Shown here one piece after another: positions 1 through 9,091 of a stretch of 64,000 nucleotides of DNA. Below the pieces are notes generated by a model. That model was not told the origin of the DNA, ran no database searches, and saw nothing but the letters and a program-made list of their open reading frames with translations. A program made the position numbers and the translations under genes. Origin of the DNA: Pandoraea anapnoica (lineage in GTDB: Bacteria; Pseudomonadota; Gammaproteobacteria; Burkholderiales; Burkholderiaceae); NCBI RefSeq assembly GCF_902459765.1, contig NZ_CABPSP010000010.1:124001-188000 (forward strand). Reading direction: 5' to 3'. Every line of letters starts with the position of its first letter. The first letter of the stretch is position 1.

Positions 1-93
1 ATCTGCCAGCCGGGCGACATCGACCGCATCGTCGAGCGACTGGCGCTCGCCGTGGCGGACGTCACCGGTGTGAAGGCCGGAGGCGTGGCATGA
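1..93 (+). CDS. C-terminal end of an upstream gene, possibly class-III aminotransferase
   Basis: Only the last 30 codons are inside the window, ending at a TGA that overlaps the next gene's ATG in an ATGA junction. The tail reads as an amphipathic helix with an IDRIVERLALAV pattern. Class-III pyridoxal-phosphate aminotransferases often end this way, but so do other enzymes. The overlap shows it is co-transcribed with the BKACE gene. Identity is a guess; that it is a real gene end is much safer. Confidence 0.55.
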   Translation: MCQPGDIDRIVERLALAVADVTGVKAGGVA

Positions 94-932
94 CACGAAA
101 TTACGCGCTGGCCGTCGCACCGAATGGCGCTCGCCGCACGCACGCCGACCATCCGGCGCTGCCGATGACGCCCACGGAACTCGGCGAATGCGCCAAGGCG
201 TGTCTCGACGCGGGCGCGGCCATGATCCATCTGCATGTCCGCAAGGCAGACGGCACGCACAGTCTGGAAGTGGCGGACTACGCGGCGGGCATTGAGGCCG
301 TGCGTCGCGCGGTGGGCGACGCGCTGGTGTTGCAGGTGACGACCGAGGCGGTTGGCATCTACACGCCCGAGCAGCAGATTGCGACGGTGCACGCGCTGCA
401 TCCCGAAGCGATTTCGGTGGCGTTGCGTGAAGTGCTGCCCGACGCGTCGCACGCGAGCGTTGCCGAGGCGTTCTTCGACTGGCTGTGGCGCGAGCAGATC
501 ACGACGCAATACATCCTTTACGACACCGAGGACGTGGCGCACTACTGGCGCTTGCGCGCGAGCGGTGCGATTCGGCCCGGCCGCCATTGGGTGCTGTTCG
601 TGCTCGGCCGCTACAGCAAGGGCCAGTTGTCGTCGCCGTCGGATGTGCTGCCGTTCCTCGCCGCCTGGCAAGTTGGCGCGGATGGAATTGGGGAAGCCGC
701 CGACGCTACGCCGTGGGCGATGTGCGCCTTCGGGCCGCGCGAGGCCGAGTGCGCGCTGGCCGCGGTGTTGCAGGGCGGCCACGCCCGGATCGGCTTCGAG
801 AACAACCTTTACCTGCCGGACGGCAGCGTCTCCCCGGGCAATGCCGCGTCGCTTGGTGCGCTGACGGCCGCCGCCACCCCACTGGCCCTCGCGCCCATGA
901 CGGCCGACGCTCTGCGCGAACTGACCCGCTGA
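90..932 (+). CDS. BKACE family (DUF849) beta-keto acid cleavage enzyme
   Basis: A 280-residue TIM-barrel enzyme of the beta-keto acid cleavage family, which condenses a beta-keto acid with acetyl-CoA to give acetoacetate and a new CoA ester. The N-terminus has the family's NGARRTHADHPALP stretch. An HLHVR metal-binding motif near residue 48 and a GFENNLYLPDG segment near residue 231 follow; many relatives have E-D-N where this has E-N-N, but the metal-binding Glu is kept. Length is close to the usual 270-310. It overlaps the preceding gene by 4 nt, so both probably act in one catabolic pathway. The substrate cannot be read from the sequence. Confidence 0.86.
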   Translation: MTRNYALAVAPNGARRTHADHPALPMTPTELGECAKACLDAGAAMIHLHVRKADGTHSLEVADYAAGIEAVRRAVGDALVLQVTTEAVGIYTPEQQIATVHALHPEAISVALREVLPDASHASVAEAFFDWLWREQITTQYILYDTEDVAHYWRLRASGAIRPGRHWVLFVLGRYSKGQLSSPSDVLPFLAAWQVGADGIGEAADATPWAMCAFGPREAECALAAVLQGGHARIGFENNLYLPDGSVSPGNAASLGALTAAATPLALAPMTADALRELTR

Positions 933-1037
933 GCGCCGGGACATCCGGCAGCATCCGATGGCATGCGGACAGTGGTCCACCCGGGCACAAGCCGTGTCCG
1001 GGAGTGCGCGACAAATCAGAAATAAACCCAAATACAC

Positions 1038-1078
1038 GGCCTGACCGGCGTTGCCCGGTCGGGCCGCTGTAATAGAAT
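1038..1078 (+). promoter_or_regulatory. Candidate wspA promoter with overlapping inverted repeat
   Basis: A -35-like TTGCCC (1051-1056) and -10-like TAGAAT (1073-1078) are 16 nt apart, 70 nt upstream of the wspA start. An inverted repeat, GGCCTGACCGG (1038-1048) and CCGGTCGGGCC (1055-1065) with one G-T pair, covers the -35. It could be an operator, or a weak terminator of the BKACE gene, although no T-run follows. Confidence 0.35.
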
Positions 1079-1147
1079 CGGCGTAACCTCAAAAAGGCCC
1101 GCGTCGCCCTCCCCGGCACCGGGCGTGAACACGAACGGGAGCGCGGC

Positions 1148-2797
1148 GTGAAACACTGGTCGATCCGACATCGCATTCTGGCCAGTTTTGGCCTGATCCT
1201 TGCCCTGATGGCCCTGATGGCCGGCGTCGCTTACACGCGACTGTCCGCCATCGAAGTGGAGGCATACAGTGTGGAATCCGATTCCACGCCGGGCCTTTAC
1301 TACAGCACGATGCTGCGCGGCGCGTGGTTCGAGAGCTATCAGTTGCTCCAGCAGGTCGTCGCCATCGACGACAACGACAAGACCCGTGCGATCGACCTCG
1401 ACACGTTGCGCTCGGCGGACGCCCGCATCGACGGCTGGATCAAGGATTACGGCACGACCGTCAATCGCGCCGTCGACCGGATGCAATACGACGAGGTGCG
1501 CGGTGTGCGCACGCAGTACGGGCGCATCAGCAATCAGGTGCTCAAGCTCGTGGCCGACGGTCAGTTGCCCGCCGCCCGCGCCATGTTGACCGACCAGCTG
1601 TACCCCGAGTGGGGCCGAGGGCGTTCCGCGATCCAACGTCTGGTCGACACGAACAAGACGTTTGCCGACGAGTCGACGCATAACATCAACGAAGCCGTCA
1701 CGGCCGCCAAGGCCACGCTGCTCATCACGTTGGGCGTGGCGCTCGCAGCGGCCATCCTGGCGGGATGGATGCTGTTCCGCGCGATCAGCGTGCCGCTCGC
1801 GAGCGTGATGCAGATCCTGGAGGTCATGCGCGCGGGCGATCTGACCAAGCGCCTCGATCTGGCGCGTCGCGATGAGTTCGGTGCGCTGGAGTCGGGCTTC
1901 AACCGGATGACGGACGAACTGACGGGCCTCGTCGGGCAGGCGCAGAAGTCGGCGTTGCAGGTGACGACGTCGGTGACCGAGATTGCCGCGACGTCGCGCC
2001 AGCAACAGGCCACTGCGTCGGAGACGGCGGCGACCACGACCGAGATCGGCGCGACCTCGCGCGAGATCTTCGCCACGTCGCGCGATCTGGCGCGCACCAT
2101 GACCGAAGTGGCGGGTGTGGCCGATCATGCGGCGTCGCTCGCGGGCACCGGTCACGTCGGCCTCACGCGCATGGAAGACGCCATGCGGCACGTGATGGAC
2201 GCGGCGGGCTCCGTCAACGGCAAGCTGGGCATCCTCAATGAGAAGGCGGGCAACATCAATCAGGTCGTCACGACGATCACCAAGGTGGCCGATCAGACCA
2301 ACCTGCTTTCGCTGAACGCGGCCATCGAAGCCGAGAAGGCGGGCGAGTACGGTCGCGGCTTTGCGGTGGTGGCGACCGAGATCCGGCGGCTGGCCGATCA
2401 GACGGCTGTGGCGACCTACGACATCGAGCAGATGATCAAGGAAATCCAGTCGGCGGTGTCGGCCGGGGTGATGGGCATGGACAAGTTCGCCGAGGAAGTG
2501 CGTCGCGGCATGGACGAGATGCGTCAGGTCGGCGATCAGCTCGCGCAGATCATTGCGCAGGTGCAGACGCTGCCGCCGCGCTTCCAGGTCGTCAACGAAG
2601 GCATGCAGGCGCAGGCCACCGGCGCAGAGCAGATCAATCAGGCGCTGGTGCAGCTCTCCGAGGCTGCGCAGCAGACGGCCGAATCCTTGCAGCAGTCGAG
2701 TCAGGCCATCGAAGAGCTCAATCACGTCGCCAACGGTCTCAAGAGCGGGGTGTCGCGCTTCAAGGTGCAGGCATTGCCGCCCTCGGGACTCGTCTGA
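1148..2797 (+). CDS. wspA: WspA-like methyl-accepting chemotaxis protein
   Basis: The 549-residue transmembrane receptor of the Wsp system. It starts with GTG, preceded by GGGAG at 7 nt. A first membrane helix (about residues 9-30) is followed by a four-helix-bundle periplasmic sensor (about 31-185), a second helix (about 186-210), a HAMP domain (about 212-265) and a long cytoplasmic coiled coil. The conserved signalling tip is around [20 protein letters not shown] (near residue 382). No C-terminal CheR/CheB tethering pentapeptide is visible. In Pseudomonas, WspA responds to surface contact and activates the kinase WspE; here the six other wsp genes follow directly, which makes the assignment firm. 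Confidence 0.95.
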   Translation: MKHWSIRHRILASFGLILALMALMAGVAYTRLSAIEVEAYSVESDSTPGLYYSTMLRGAWFESYQLLQQVVAIDDNDKTRAIDLDTLRSADARIDGWIKDYGTTVNRAVDRMQYDEVRGVRTQYGRISNQVLKLVADGQLPAARAMLTDQLYPEWGRGRSAIQRLVDTNKTFADESTHNINEAVTAAKATLLITLGVALAAAILAGWMLFRAISVPLASVMQILEVMRAGDLTKRLDLARRDEFGALESGFNRMTDELTGLVGQAQKSALQVTTSVTEIAATSRQQQATASETAATTTEIGATSREIFATSRDLARTMTEVAGVADHAASLAGTGHVGLTRMEDAMRHVMDAAGSVNGKLGILNEKAGNINQVVTTITKVADQTNLLSLNAAIEAEKAGEYGRGFAVVATEIRRLADQTAVATYDIEQMIKEIQSAVSAGVMGMDKFAEEVRRGMDEMRQVGDQLAQIIAQVQTLPPRFQVVNEGMQAQATGAEQINQALVQLSEAAQQTAESLQQSSQAIEELNHVANGLKSGVSRFKVQALPPSGLV

Positions 2798-2812
2798 CGT
2801 CGTCTATTCATC

Positions 2813-2867
2813 CGTCGTTTAGCCGTCGCTAATTCGTCGGGCTTTCGTCGAGTTTTCGTCGTTCATT
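2813..2867 (+). repeat. Five 11-bp phased CGTCG repeats between wspA and wspB
   Basis: The 84-nt gap between wspA and wspB holds CGTCG at 2813, 2824, 2835, 2846 and 2857, exactly 11 nt apart each time, with a sixth copy at 2798 (15 nt earlier). Each unit is CGTCG plus six mostly T-rich bases. The spacing is about one DNA helical turn. It ends shortly before the wspB start. Function unknown; it may be a binding array, an mRNA feature or a degenerate tandem duplication. Confidence 0.7.
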
Positions 2868-2881
2868 TCGCGGACACCGCC

Positions 2882-3424
2882 ATGTTGTTCCTGCGTTTCG
2901 CCATCGCGACCGATCATTACGTCATCGAAGCGGGCCACGTCGCCGAGGTGCTGCCGTGGCTGGCGCTCAAGCGTCTGCCCGCCGCACCGGCATGGGTGGC
3001 GGGCGCGTTCAGCTATCGTGGCGAGTCCGTGCCGGTGATCGATCTGACGCGGCTCGCGACAGGACGTGATGCGCCCGCGCGTCGATCCACGCGGCTGGTG
3101 CTCGTGCACTACCCCGCACCCGGCCCGAACGCCCGGCGTCTGGGGGTGCTTGTCGAGCGTGCGACCGATACCTTGCGTGCCGATCCGTCGGCGTTTCAGA
3201 CGAGCGGTGTCGACCTGCCCGAAGGCCGCTATCTCGGCCCGGTGCTAGATACCAACGACGGGCTTGTGCAGTGGGTACGCGTCGACCAGTTGCTGACGGC
3301 CGAGGCGCGCGCCATGCTGTTCGACGCGGCGAAGGAAGTGCTGGCCGTCGAGCCAGAGGGCGCAGATGACGCGGGTGATGCGGGTGATGCGGGTGCGGCG
3401 AACGCAACGGAGGCGTCGCCATGA
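2882..3424 (+). CDS. wspB: CheW-like coupling protein WspB
   Basis: A 180-residue CheW-domain protein that docks receptor to kinase. The CheW fold runs from about residue 3 to 150, beginning LFLRFAIATDHYVIEAGHVAEV and including the typical GAFSYRGESVPVIDL strand near residue 41. The C-terminal 20 residues are an acidic Asp/Ala/Gly tail encoded by three 9-bp tandem repeats (3368-3394). Its TGA overlaps the wspC start (ATGA), so the two are translationally coupled. It is one of two CheW proteins in the operon, as in Pseudomonas. Confidence 0.93.
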   Translation: MLFLRFAIATDHYVIEAGHVAEVLPWLALKRLPAAPAWVAGAFSYRGESVPVIDLTRLATGRDAPARRSTRLVLVHYPAPGPNARRLGVLVERATDTLRADPSAFQTSGVDLPEGRYLGPVLDTNDGLVQWVRVDQLLTAEARAMLFDAAKEVLAVEPEGADDAGDAGDAGAANATEASP

Positions 3425-4923
3425 GCCACGTGCGAGACATCGAACGCTTGCTCTACGACACGATGGGGCTGGACGCGGAGACGCTCGGCGCGAACGCCAT
3501 CGAGCGTGCGATACGCGCGCGTCTTGCCGCCCTCTCCGCCTTGTCGCCGGACATGCAGGACGCGCCGCCGTACTCGCGTTACTGGCAGCGCTTGCAGCAA
3601 TCGCCGCAGGAATTGCAGGCGCTGATCGAGGCGGTGGTGGTGCCCGAGACATGGTTCTTTCGGCATCGCGACGCCTTCACGGCGCTGACGCAGATGGTCC
3701 ATGAGGAGCGAGAATCTCGTCGGGGCACCGCGCGCGAAGGACAGGCGCTGCGACTGTTGAGCTTGCCGTGTTCCACCGGCGAAGAACCGTACTCGATGGC
3801 GATGACGATGTTCGACGCGGGCTTCGGTGCGAACGACTTCACCATCGACGCGCTCGACATCAGCGAACGCGCGCTTGCCGTTGCGCGAGAGGGACTCTAC
3901 GGCCGAAATTCGTTTCGCGGCCCGCCGGGCACGATGCTGTTCCGGGATCGCTACTTCACGCGTGAGGACGAGAATTTTCGTGTGATCGATGTACTACGTA
4001 CGCAGGTGCGCTGGCACTCGGGCAATCTGTTCGATCCGTCGCTCGTCGGCCGGCTGGGCACGTTCGATTACGTGTTCTTCCGTAACGTGCTGATCTACTT
4101 CGACCGCGAGGGGCAGCGTCGTGCCATCGCCGCACTCGAACAACTCATGCGCATGGGGGCGACGCTCTTCGCCGGACCGGCCGAGGGGGGAACGCTGACC
4201 AGCAATGGGCTGGCACCGACGGGGCACGTGCAAGCGTTTTCGTTCCGCGTGGCGGGGCCGGTGCGCGACGTGCGCACGTCGGCGGCGGGCCTGTCACGGC
4301 CGACGGGCACGCTCGACGCCTTCCATCCCTCATTGCCAGTGAGCGCCCTCGACGCAGTGGCGCAGCATCGCGTTGCGTTGCCGCACGTTTCACACATTTC
4401 GCACGTGTCGCCTTCGTCTGCGCACGCGCAGGCACCGCTCCCGCCTTCGATGGGGGCGGGGTCATCGCGCACGTTTGCACCGGTGACGCCTGTCACGCCG
4501 CCGACCGAGTCAACACGCCCCGGCGTTTTTCAGCACGTTGATGCCACAGCCAAAACGGACATCGCCGTACAACTCACACAGGCGCAAGCTGCCGCCGACG
4601 CTGGCGACTTCGTGGGCGCCGTGGCGTTGTGCCGTGCGGCGCTGGCTGTCGACCGGGCCAATGCGCAGGCAGAGTATCTGCTGGGGTTGGTCGAAGATGC
4701 GCGGGGCGACGCGCAGGGCGCGCTCGTTCATTACCGTCGCGCGCTCTATCTGGAGCCGGGGCATTACGAAGCGCTGGTGCACTGCGCCGCGCTGCTCGAC
4801 GCGCGCGGCGACGCTACCGGCGCACGGCGTTTGCTGGAGCGTGCCGAACGTGCGGGCACGACTTCGCGGACGACTACCGGACCGCATGATCCGACGCATC
4901 GCCACGGGACCCGACATCGATGA
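3421..4923 (+). CDS. wspC: CheR-type receptor methyltransferase WspC with TPR tail
   Basis: A 500-residue S-adenosylmethionine-dependent glutamate methyltransferase that methylates WspA for adaptation. The CheR domain spans about residues 20-285: a helical N-terminus, PETWFFRHRD near residue 76, the SAM-site LLSLPCSTGEEPYSMAM near 112, and the FRNVLIYFD motif near 222. A Pro/Ser/His-rich linker (about 290-380) leads to TPR-like helices (about 385-485; AQAEYLLGLVEDARGDAQGAL). CheR plus TPR is the usual WspC architecture. It overlaps wspB and wspD by 4 nt each. The linker, rich in HVSH and APV repeats, is probably flexible and low-conservation. Confidence 0.94.
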   Translation: MSHVRDIERLLYDTMGLDAETLGANAIERAIRARLAALSALSPDMQDAPPYSRYWQRLQQSPQELQALIEAVVVPETWFFRHRDAFTALTQMVHEERESRRGTAREGQALRLLSLPCSTGEEPYSMAMTMFDAGFGANDFTIDALDISERALAVAREGLYGRNSFRGPPGTMLFRDRYFTREDENFRVIDVLRTQVRWHSGNLFDPSLVGRLGTFDYVFFRNVLIYFDREGQRRAIAALEQLMRMGATLFAGPAEGGTLTSNGLAPTGHVQAFSFRVAGPVRDVRTSAAGLSRPTGTLDAFHPSLPVSALDAVAQHRVALPHVSHISHVSPSSAHAQAPLPPSMGAGSSRTFAPVTPVTPPTESTRPGVFQHVDATAKTDIAVQLTQAQAAADAGDFVGAVALCRAALAVDRANAQAEYLLGLVEDARGDAQGALVHYRRALYLEPGHYEALVHCAALLDARGDATGARRLLERAERAGTTSRTTTGPHDPTHRHGTRHR

Positions 4924-5606
4924 CCTATCGCGAATCCCCGCCTGAGACCGGTCCCGTGTCCGGCGAGCGTATACCCGCTTCGCCCGCCTCTGCGCAATCC
5001 GTGCACCCCACGCGGCCTGCGCAAGCGAACGGCAACACGCTGCATCGGCAAGCGGCGGAGTTGCTCGACCGTCTGCCGGTGGTGCCGGTCGACCCGGCAC
5101 CGTGGCGCGCCATCCCCGGCGAGCAGGAGAGCGAGCGCGGGACCTCGCTGCTGCTTTTTCGGCTGGCGGACGAATGGCTTGCCCTGCCCGCTTCCACCAT
5201 CGAAGAAGTCGCACCCATGCGCGGCTGGCATTCCGTACCGGGCCATCGGCAACGTGCGTTGCTGGGGCTCGTCAATCTGCGTGGTGCGCTCGTGCCGTGC
5301 CTATCGCTCGGCGAACTGCTCGGCGTGCAGCCCGCACTGCAAACACAGACGCCGCCGACGAACAGTCTGCGCGCAAGCACGGCGCGATTGCTGGCGTTGC
5401 GTCATGGGCATCATCTGAGTGCGTTTCCTGTGACGGAAGTGCACGGCACGGTGACGCCTGCACGTGCATCCATGGGCGCAGTGCCCGCGACGGCGCTTGG
5501 TGCGTCGGACGGCTTTGCCGTCGCCGTGCTGCCGTGGCGCGACCACATCGTCGGTGTGCTCGACCCGCTGCGCGTTGGCGCGGCGTTCGACCGGAGCCTC
5601 GCATGA
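4920..5606 (+). CDS. wspD: CheW-like coupling protein WspD
   Basis: A 228-residue second coupling protein. About 70 residues of low-complexity N-terminus precede a CheW domain (about 75-225), recognisable from LLLFRLADEWLALPASTIEEV and LLGLVNLRGALVPCLSLGELLG. Wsp systems normally have two CheW proteins; this one is the longer. The start is fixed by the ATGA overlap with wspC, and the gene ends overlapping wspE by 4 nt. Confidence 0.93.
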   Translation: MTYRESPPETGPVSGERIPASPASAQSVHPTRPAQANGNTLHRQAAELLDRLPVVPVDPAPWRAIPGEQESERGTSLLLFRLADEWLALPASTIEEVAPMRGWHSVPGHRQRALLGLVNLRGALVPCLSLGELLGVQPALQTQTPPTNSLRASTARLLALRHGHHLSAFPVTEVHGTVTPARASMGAVPATALGASDGFAVAVLPWRDHIVGVLDPLRVGAAFDRSLA

Positions 5607-8056
5607 GCGACGATCTGCAGAACGCCACCCTGCTCGATCTGTTCCGCATGGAGACGGAGACGCAGGCGCAAGTCCTCGGCGACGGCTTGCTGGCGCTCGA
5701 ACGCGCGCCTACCGACGCGGCGCGCCTCGAAGCGTGCATGCGCGCCGCGCATTCGCTCAAGGGGGCGGCGCGCATCGTTGGCGTCGAGGCGGGCGTCTCG
5801 CTCGCGCACGTGCTGGAGGACGCTTTCGTCGCGGCGCAGCACGGTGCGCTCGCGCTCAACGTGTCGATCATCGATCGCCTGTTGCAAGGTGTCGATCTGC
5901 TTATGCGTCTCGCACACCCGCCCGGGCGCGATCCGAACTGGGCGCAAGGCGCAGGCAAGGCCGAGATCGACGCGTTCGTCTCATCGTTCGCCAGCGAGCT
6001 TTCGGCACTGACGGGCGATGCGTCGCATGCGCCCGAAGCCTCCGGCGAACTCACGGCGTTCGATTACGCCAGCTATGGCGTGGAGACGGGGGAGAGCGAC
6101 GCTGCGAGCGCCGAAACGCCTGTCTCGGACATGGCGCATATTTCGCCCGCAGCGCCCGCGTCTGACGATAATCACGTGCGGGACAGTCTTGTACTCCCGC
6201 GCGTCGTGGAGTACGCGGTGCCGCCGGCGCTTCCCGACACACACGACACATACCTCACCGAGCCGGGCGTACATGCCGACACTGGCGACAGTGCTTCGCG
6301 CGCTCTGCGCGTCTCCGCCGACAACCTCGACAGGCTGCTGCGCCTGTCGAGCGAGGCGCTGGTGGCGTCACGCTGGTCGCAACCGTTCGCCCAATCGTTG
6401 CAGCGTCTGAAACGTCATCAGCACGACGCGGGCGACGCGCTCGACCGCGTGAGTTCGGCGTTCGCGCAAGTGGCCGACCGCTCCGACGAAGACCGTCAGT
6501 TGTTGCTCTCGGCGCTCGCAGACCTGCGGCGCGCGCTCGGTGTCGGCGGTCAGTTGCTGGCCCAACAGATTCATGAACTGGACGACTTCGACCGGCGCTC
6601 GACGCAACTGTCGCAGCGTCTGTACGACGAGGCGCTGGCGTGCCGCATGCGACCCATCGACGACCGCCTTGGCGGATTCGCCCGCATGGTGCGCGATCTG
6701 GGCCGCTCGCTCGGCAAACCGGCGCGGCTGGAGATTCGCGGCGCGGATACGCAGGTCGACCGCGACATTCTCGATCAGCTCGAAGCGCCGCTGGGGCATT
6801 TGCTGCGCAATGCCGTCGACCACGGGCTGGAGCGCCCGGAAGTGCGTGCGGCGGCGGGCAAACCCGGCGAAGGTGTCATTACGCTCAGTGCTCGCCATAG
6901 CGCCGGACTGCTGCTCGTGAGCGTGTCCGACGATGGCGCAGGTATCGACATCGAGCGTGTGCGCGAGGCGGTGGTCAAGCGCGGGCTCGTCGCGTTCGAT
7001 ACGGCACGTCATCTCGACGACAACGAGTTACTCGAATTCCTGATGCTGCCAGGCTTCACGTTGCGCGATACGGTCACGGATGTCTCCGGGCGCGGCGTCG
7101 GCCTCGATGCGGTGCGCGCGATGGTCGCGATGGTGCGAGGCACCGTACGCATCGAACACACGCCCGGGCGTGGCACGAAGTTCATTCTGCAACTGCCGCT
7201 TACGCTGTCGGTAGTGCGCAGTCTGCTCGTCGAGATCGCTGGCGAGCCGTACGCGTTGCCGCTCGCTAGCCTGTCGCGCACGCTGGCGCTGCCGCAGGAA
7301 GAGATTGACATGCTCGAAGGGCGTCCGCATTTCACGCTGGACGGCAAGCAGATCGGGCTCGTGAGCGCACAGCAGGTGTTGTGCGGCACCGAACCGGCTG
7401 GCACTTCCGGCGATCAGCCGGTCGTGGTGTTCGGCGACGGCGAGGCGCGCTACGGGCTGGCCGTCGACAAACTCCTCGGCGAGCGTATGCTCGTCGTGCA
7501 ACCGCTCGATGCGCGGCTCGGCAAGTTGCCCAACATCGCCGCAGGGGCGCTGACGGAAGACGGCTCGCCGCTGCTCATCATCGACACGGCCGATCTGGTG
7601 CGCTCGATCGCGAAGGCCGTGGAAATGGGGGCGTTGGAGCGCTTGCCGATGCGCACCGCCCAGACTAGCGGAGGCGGTCGCAAACGTTTGCTGGTGGTGG
7701 ATGATTCGCTCACCGTGCGTGAGCTTGAGCGCAAGCTGCTCGCCGCGCGCGGCTACGACGTGAGTGTCGCCATCGACGGAATGGACGGCTGGAACGCAGT
7801 GCGCAGCGAAACGTTCGACATGGTGATCACCGACGTCGACATGCCACGTATGGACGGCATCGAGCTGGTGACCCTGATCAAACGCGACCCGCGCACGGCG
7901 GAATTGCCCGTCATGATCGTTTCATACAAGGATCGTGAGGAAGACCGGCAGCGCGGACTCGATGCGGGTGCCGATTATTACCTTGCGAAAGGCAGCTTCC
8001 ACGACGACGCGCTGCTGCGTGCTGTCGTGGATCTCATCGGGGAGTCGGGGTCATGA
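5603..8056 (+). CDS. wspE: Hybrid CheA-type histidine kinase/response regulator WspE
   Basis: The central kinase, 817 residues. The open frame extends upstream to 5102, but the ATG at 5603 gives the normal HPt start and the ATGA overlap with wspD. Domains in order: HPt with phospho-acceptor His50 in AAHSLKGAAR; a variable linker (about 130-230); CheA dimerisation and ATPase with N box (RNAVDHGLE), G1 (DDGAGID) and G2 (GRGVGLDAV); a CheW-like regulatory domain (about 535-670); and a C-terminal receiver from about 693 (LLVVDDSLTVRELERKLL) with phospho-Asp in ITDVDMPRMDG. It phosphorylates WspR and WspF. All kinase motifs look intact. Confidence 0.95.
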   Translation: MSDDLQNATLLDLFRMETETQAQVLGDGLLALERAPTDAARLEACMRAAHSLKGAARIVGVEAGVSLAHVLEDAFVAAQHGALALNVSIIDRLLQGVDLLMRLAHPPGRDPNWAQGAGKAEIDAFVSSFASELSALTGDASHAPEASGELTAFDYASYGVETGESDAASAETPVSDMAHISPAAPASDDNHVRDSLVLPRVVEYAVPPALPDTHDTYLTEPGVHADTGDSASRALRVSADNLDRLLRLSSEALVASRWSQPFAQSLQRLKRHQHDAGDALDRVSSAFAQVADRSDEDRQLLLSALADLRRALGVGGQLLAQQIHELDDFDRRSTQLSQRLYDEALACRMRPIDDRLGGFARMVRDLGRSLGKPARLEIRGADTQVDRDILDQLEAPLGHLLRNAVDHGLERPEVRAAAGKPGEGVITLSARHSAGLLLVSVSDDGAGIDIERVREAVVKRGLVAFDTARHLDDNELLEFLMLPGFTLRDTVTDVSGRGVGLDAVRAMVAMVRGTVRIEHTPGRGTKFILQLPLTLSVVRSLLVEIAGEPYALPLASLSRTLALPQEEIDMLEGRPHFTLDGKQIGLVSAQQVLCGTEPAGTSGDQPVVVFGDGEARYGLAVDKLLGERMLVVQPLDARLGKLPNIAAGALTEDGSPLLIIDTADLVRSIAKAVEMGALERLPMRTAQTSGGGRKRLLVVDDSLTVRELERKLLAARGYDVSVAIDGMDGWNAVRSETFDMVITDVDMPRMDGIELVTLIKRDPRTAELPVMIVSYKDREEDRQRGLDAGADYYLAKGSFHDDALLRAVVDLIGESGS

Positions 8057-9060
8057 AAATCGGCATCGTGAACGATTCGGCCATCGCGGTGGAGGCGTTG
8101 CGCCGCACGCTTGCGCAGCGTCCTGGCCTGGAAGTGGCGTGGGTCGCGCACGACGGCGCGCAGGCGGTCCAGATGTGCGCCCCTGTGCCCCCCGACCTTG
8201 TGCTGATGGATCTCGTCATGCCGGTCATGGATGGCGTGGCGGCGACGCGCGAGATCATGCGTCGCACACCGTGCCCGATTCTGATCGTGACATCGGACGT
8301 TGGCCATCACGCGAGTTTAGTGTTCGACGCGATGGGGGCCGGTGCGGTCGATGCCGTCGACACGCCCGTGCTGGGGGCAGCGGAACTGGCGCGTCCGGCG
8401 TCATCGTTGCTCGCGAAGATCGAGGCGGTGGCGGCGCAGCAGGCCGACGCCCGTATACCGCAGACGGTCGTAGTGCCGCGCGTCGTGCCCGAGACGGACG
8501 CGTTGGTGGCCATCGGCGCGTCGGCGGGCGGTCCGGCCGCTCTGGCGACCCTGCTCGGACGCCTGCCCGCGAACTTCGCGGCGGGTGTGATCGTCGTACA
8601 GCATGTGGACGACGCCTTCGCACCCGGCATGGCGGCGTGGCTCGATCAGCAGACGCCGCTTTCCGTGCGGCTGGTGGAGGCGGGCGAACGCCCCACGGCA
8701 GGCGCGGTCCTGCTCGCGGGTGGAAACCGTCACCTGCGGGTGGACGCCAGCGGTCGCTGTGTGTATACCGACGAACCCAGGGATGCGGTGTATCGTCCGT
8801 CCATCGACGTCTTCCTGCGCAGCGTGGCCGAGAACTGGCGCTCGCGCGCGGTCGGCGTACTTCTGACGGGCATGGGCCGCGACGGCGCCGCAGGGCTGGG
8901 CGCCATGCGCACGCAGGGCTTCATGACCATCGCGCAGGATCGCGCGACGAGCGCGGTGTACGGCATGCCCAAGGCGGCAGCCGAAGCCGGCGCTGCGTCG
9001 CAAATCCTGCCGCTGAACATCATCGCGCCACAATTGGTGACGCTGTTCGGCACCGTATGA
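8053..9060 (+). CDS. wspF: CheB-type methylesterase WspF
   Basis: A 335-residue receiver plus methylesterase that removes methyl groups from WspA and damps signalling; loss-of-function wspF alleles in Pseudomonas lock WspR on. Receiver (1-120): acidic pocket reads IVND, phospho-acceptor Asp53 is in LMDLVMP, and the usual Lys-Pro is Thr-Pro (VDTPVLG), as I recall for WspF relatives. Esterase triad Ser157 (GASAGG), His184 (VVQHVD) and Asp277 (TGMGRDG) is present, so the enzyme should be active. It overlaps wspE by 4 nt and is separated from wspR by 31 nt. Confidence 0.95.
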   Translation: MKIGIVNDSAIAVEALRRTLAQRPGLEVAWVAHDGAQAVQMCAPVPPDLVLMDLVMPVMDGVAATREIMRRTPCPILIVTSDVGHHASLVFDAMGAGAVDAVDTPVLGAAELARPASSLLAKIEAVAAQQADARIPQTVVVPRVVPETDALVAIGASAGGPAALATLLGRLPANFAAGVIVVQHVDDAFAPGMAAWLDQQTPLSVRLVEAGERPTAGAVLLAGGNRHLRVDASGRCVYTDEPRDAVYRPSIDVFLRSVAENWRSRAVGVLLTGMGRDGAAGLGAMRTQGFMTIAQDRATSAVYGMPKAAAEAGAASQILPLNIIAPQLVTLFGTV

Positions 9061-9091
9061 CTGTGGGACAAGAACAGAAGGACGAATAACG

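Noticed and set aside
1016-2725. A 569-codon minus-strand open frame opposite wspA
   Set aside because: Same antisense artefact; Arg/His-rich low-complexity translation and no ribosome site.
4300-4560. Possible frameshift in wspC because of the unusual Pro/His/Ser linker
   Set aside because: The frame is continuous from the CheR domain into TPR helices, and low-complexity linkers at this point are usual for WspC.
5102-5602. N-terminal extension of wspE to 5102
   Set aside because: It overlaps wspD completely in another frame, is Arg/Ala-rich, and the ATG at 5603 gives the standard HPt start with ATGA coupling.
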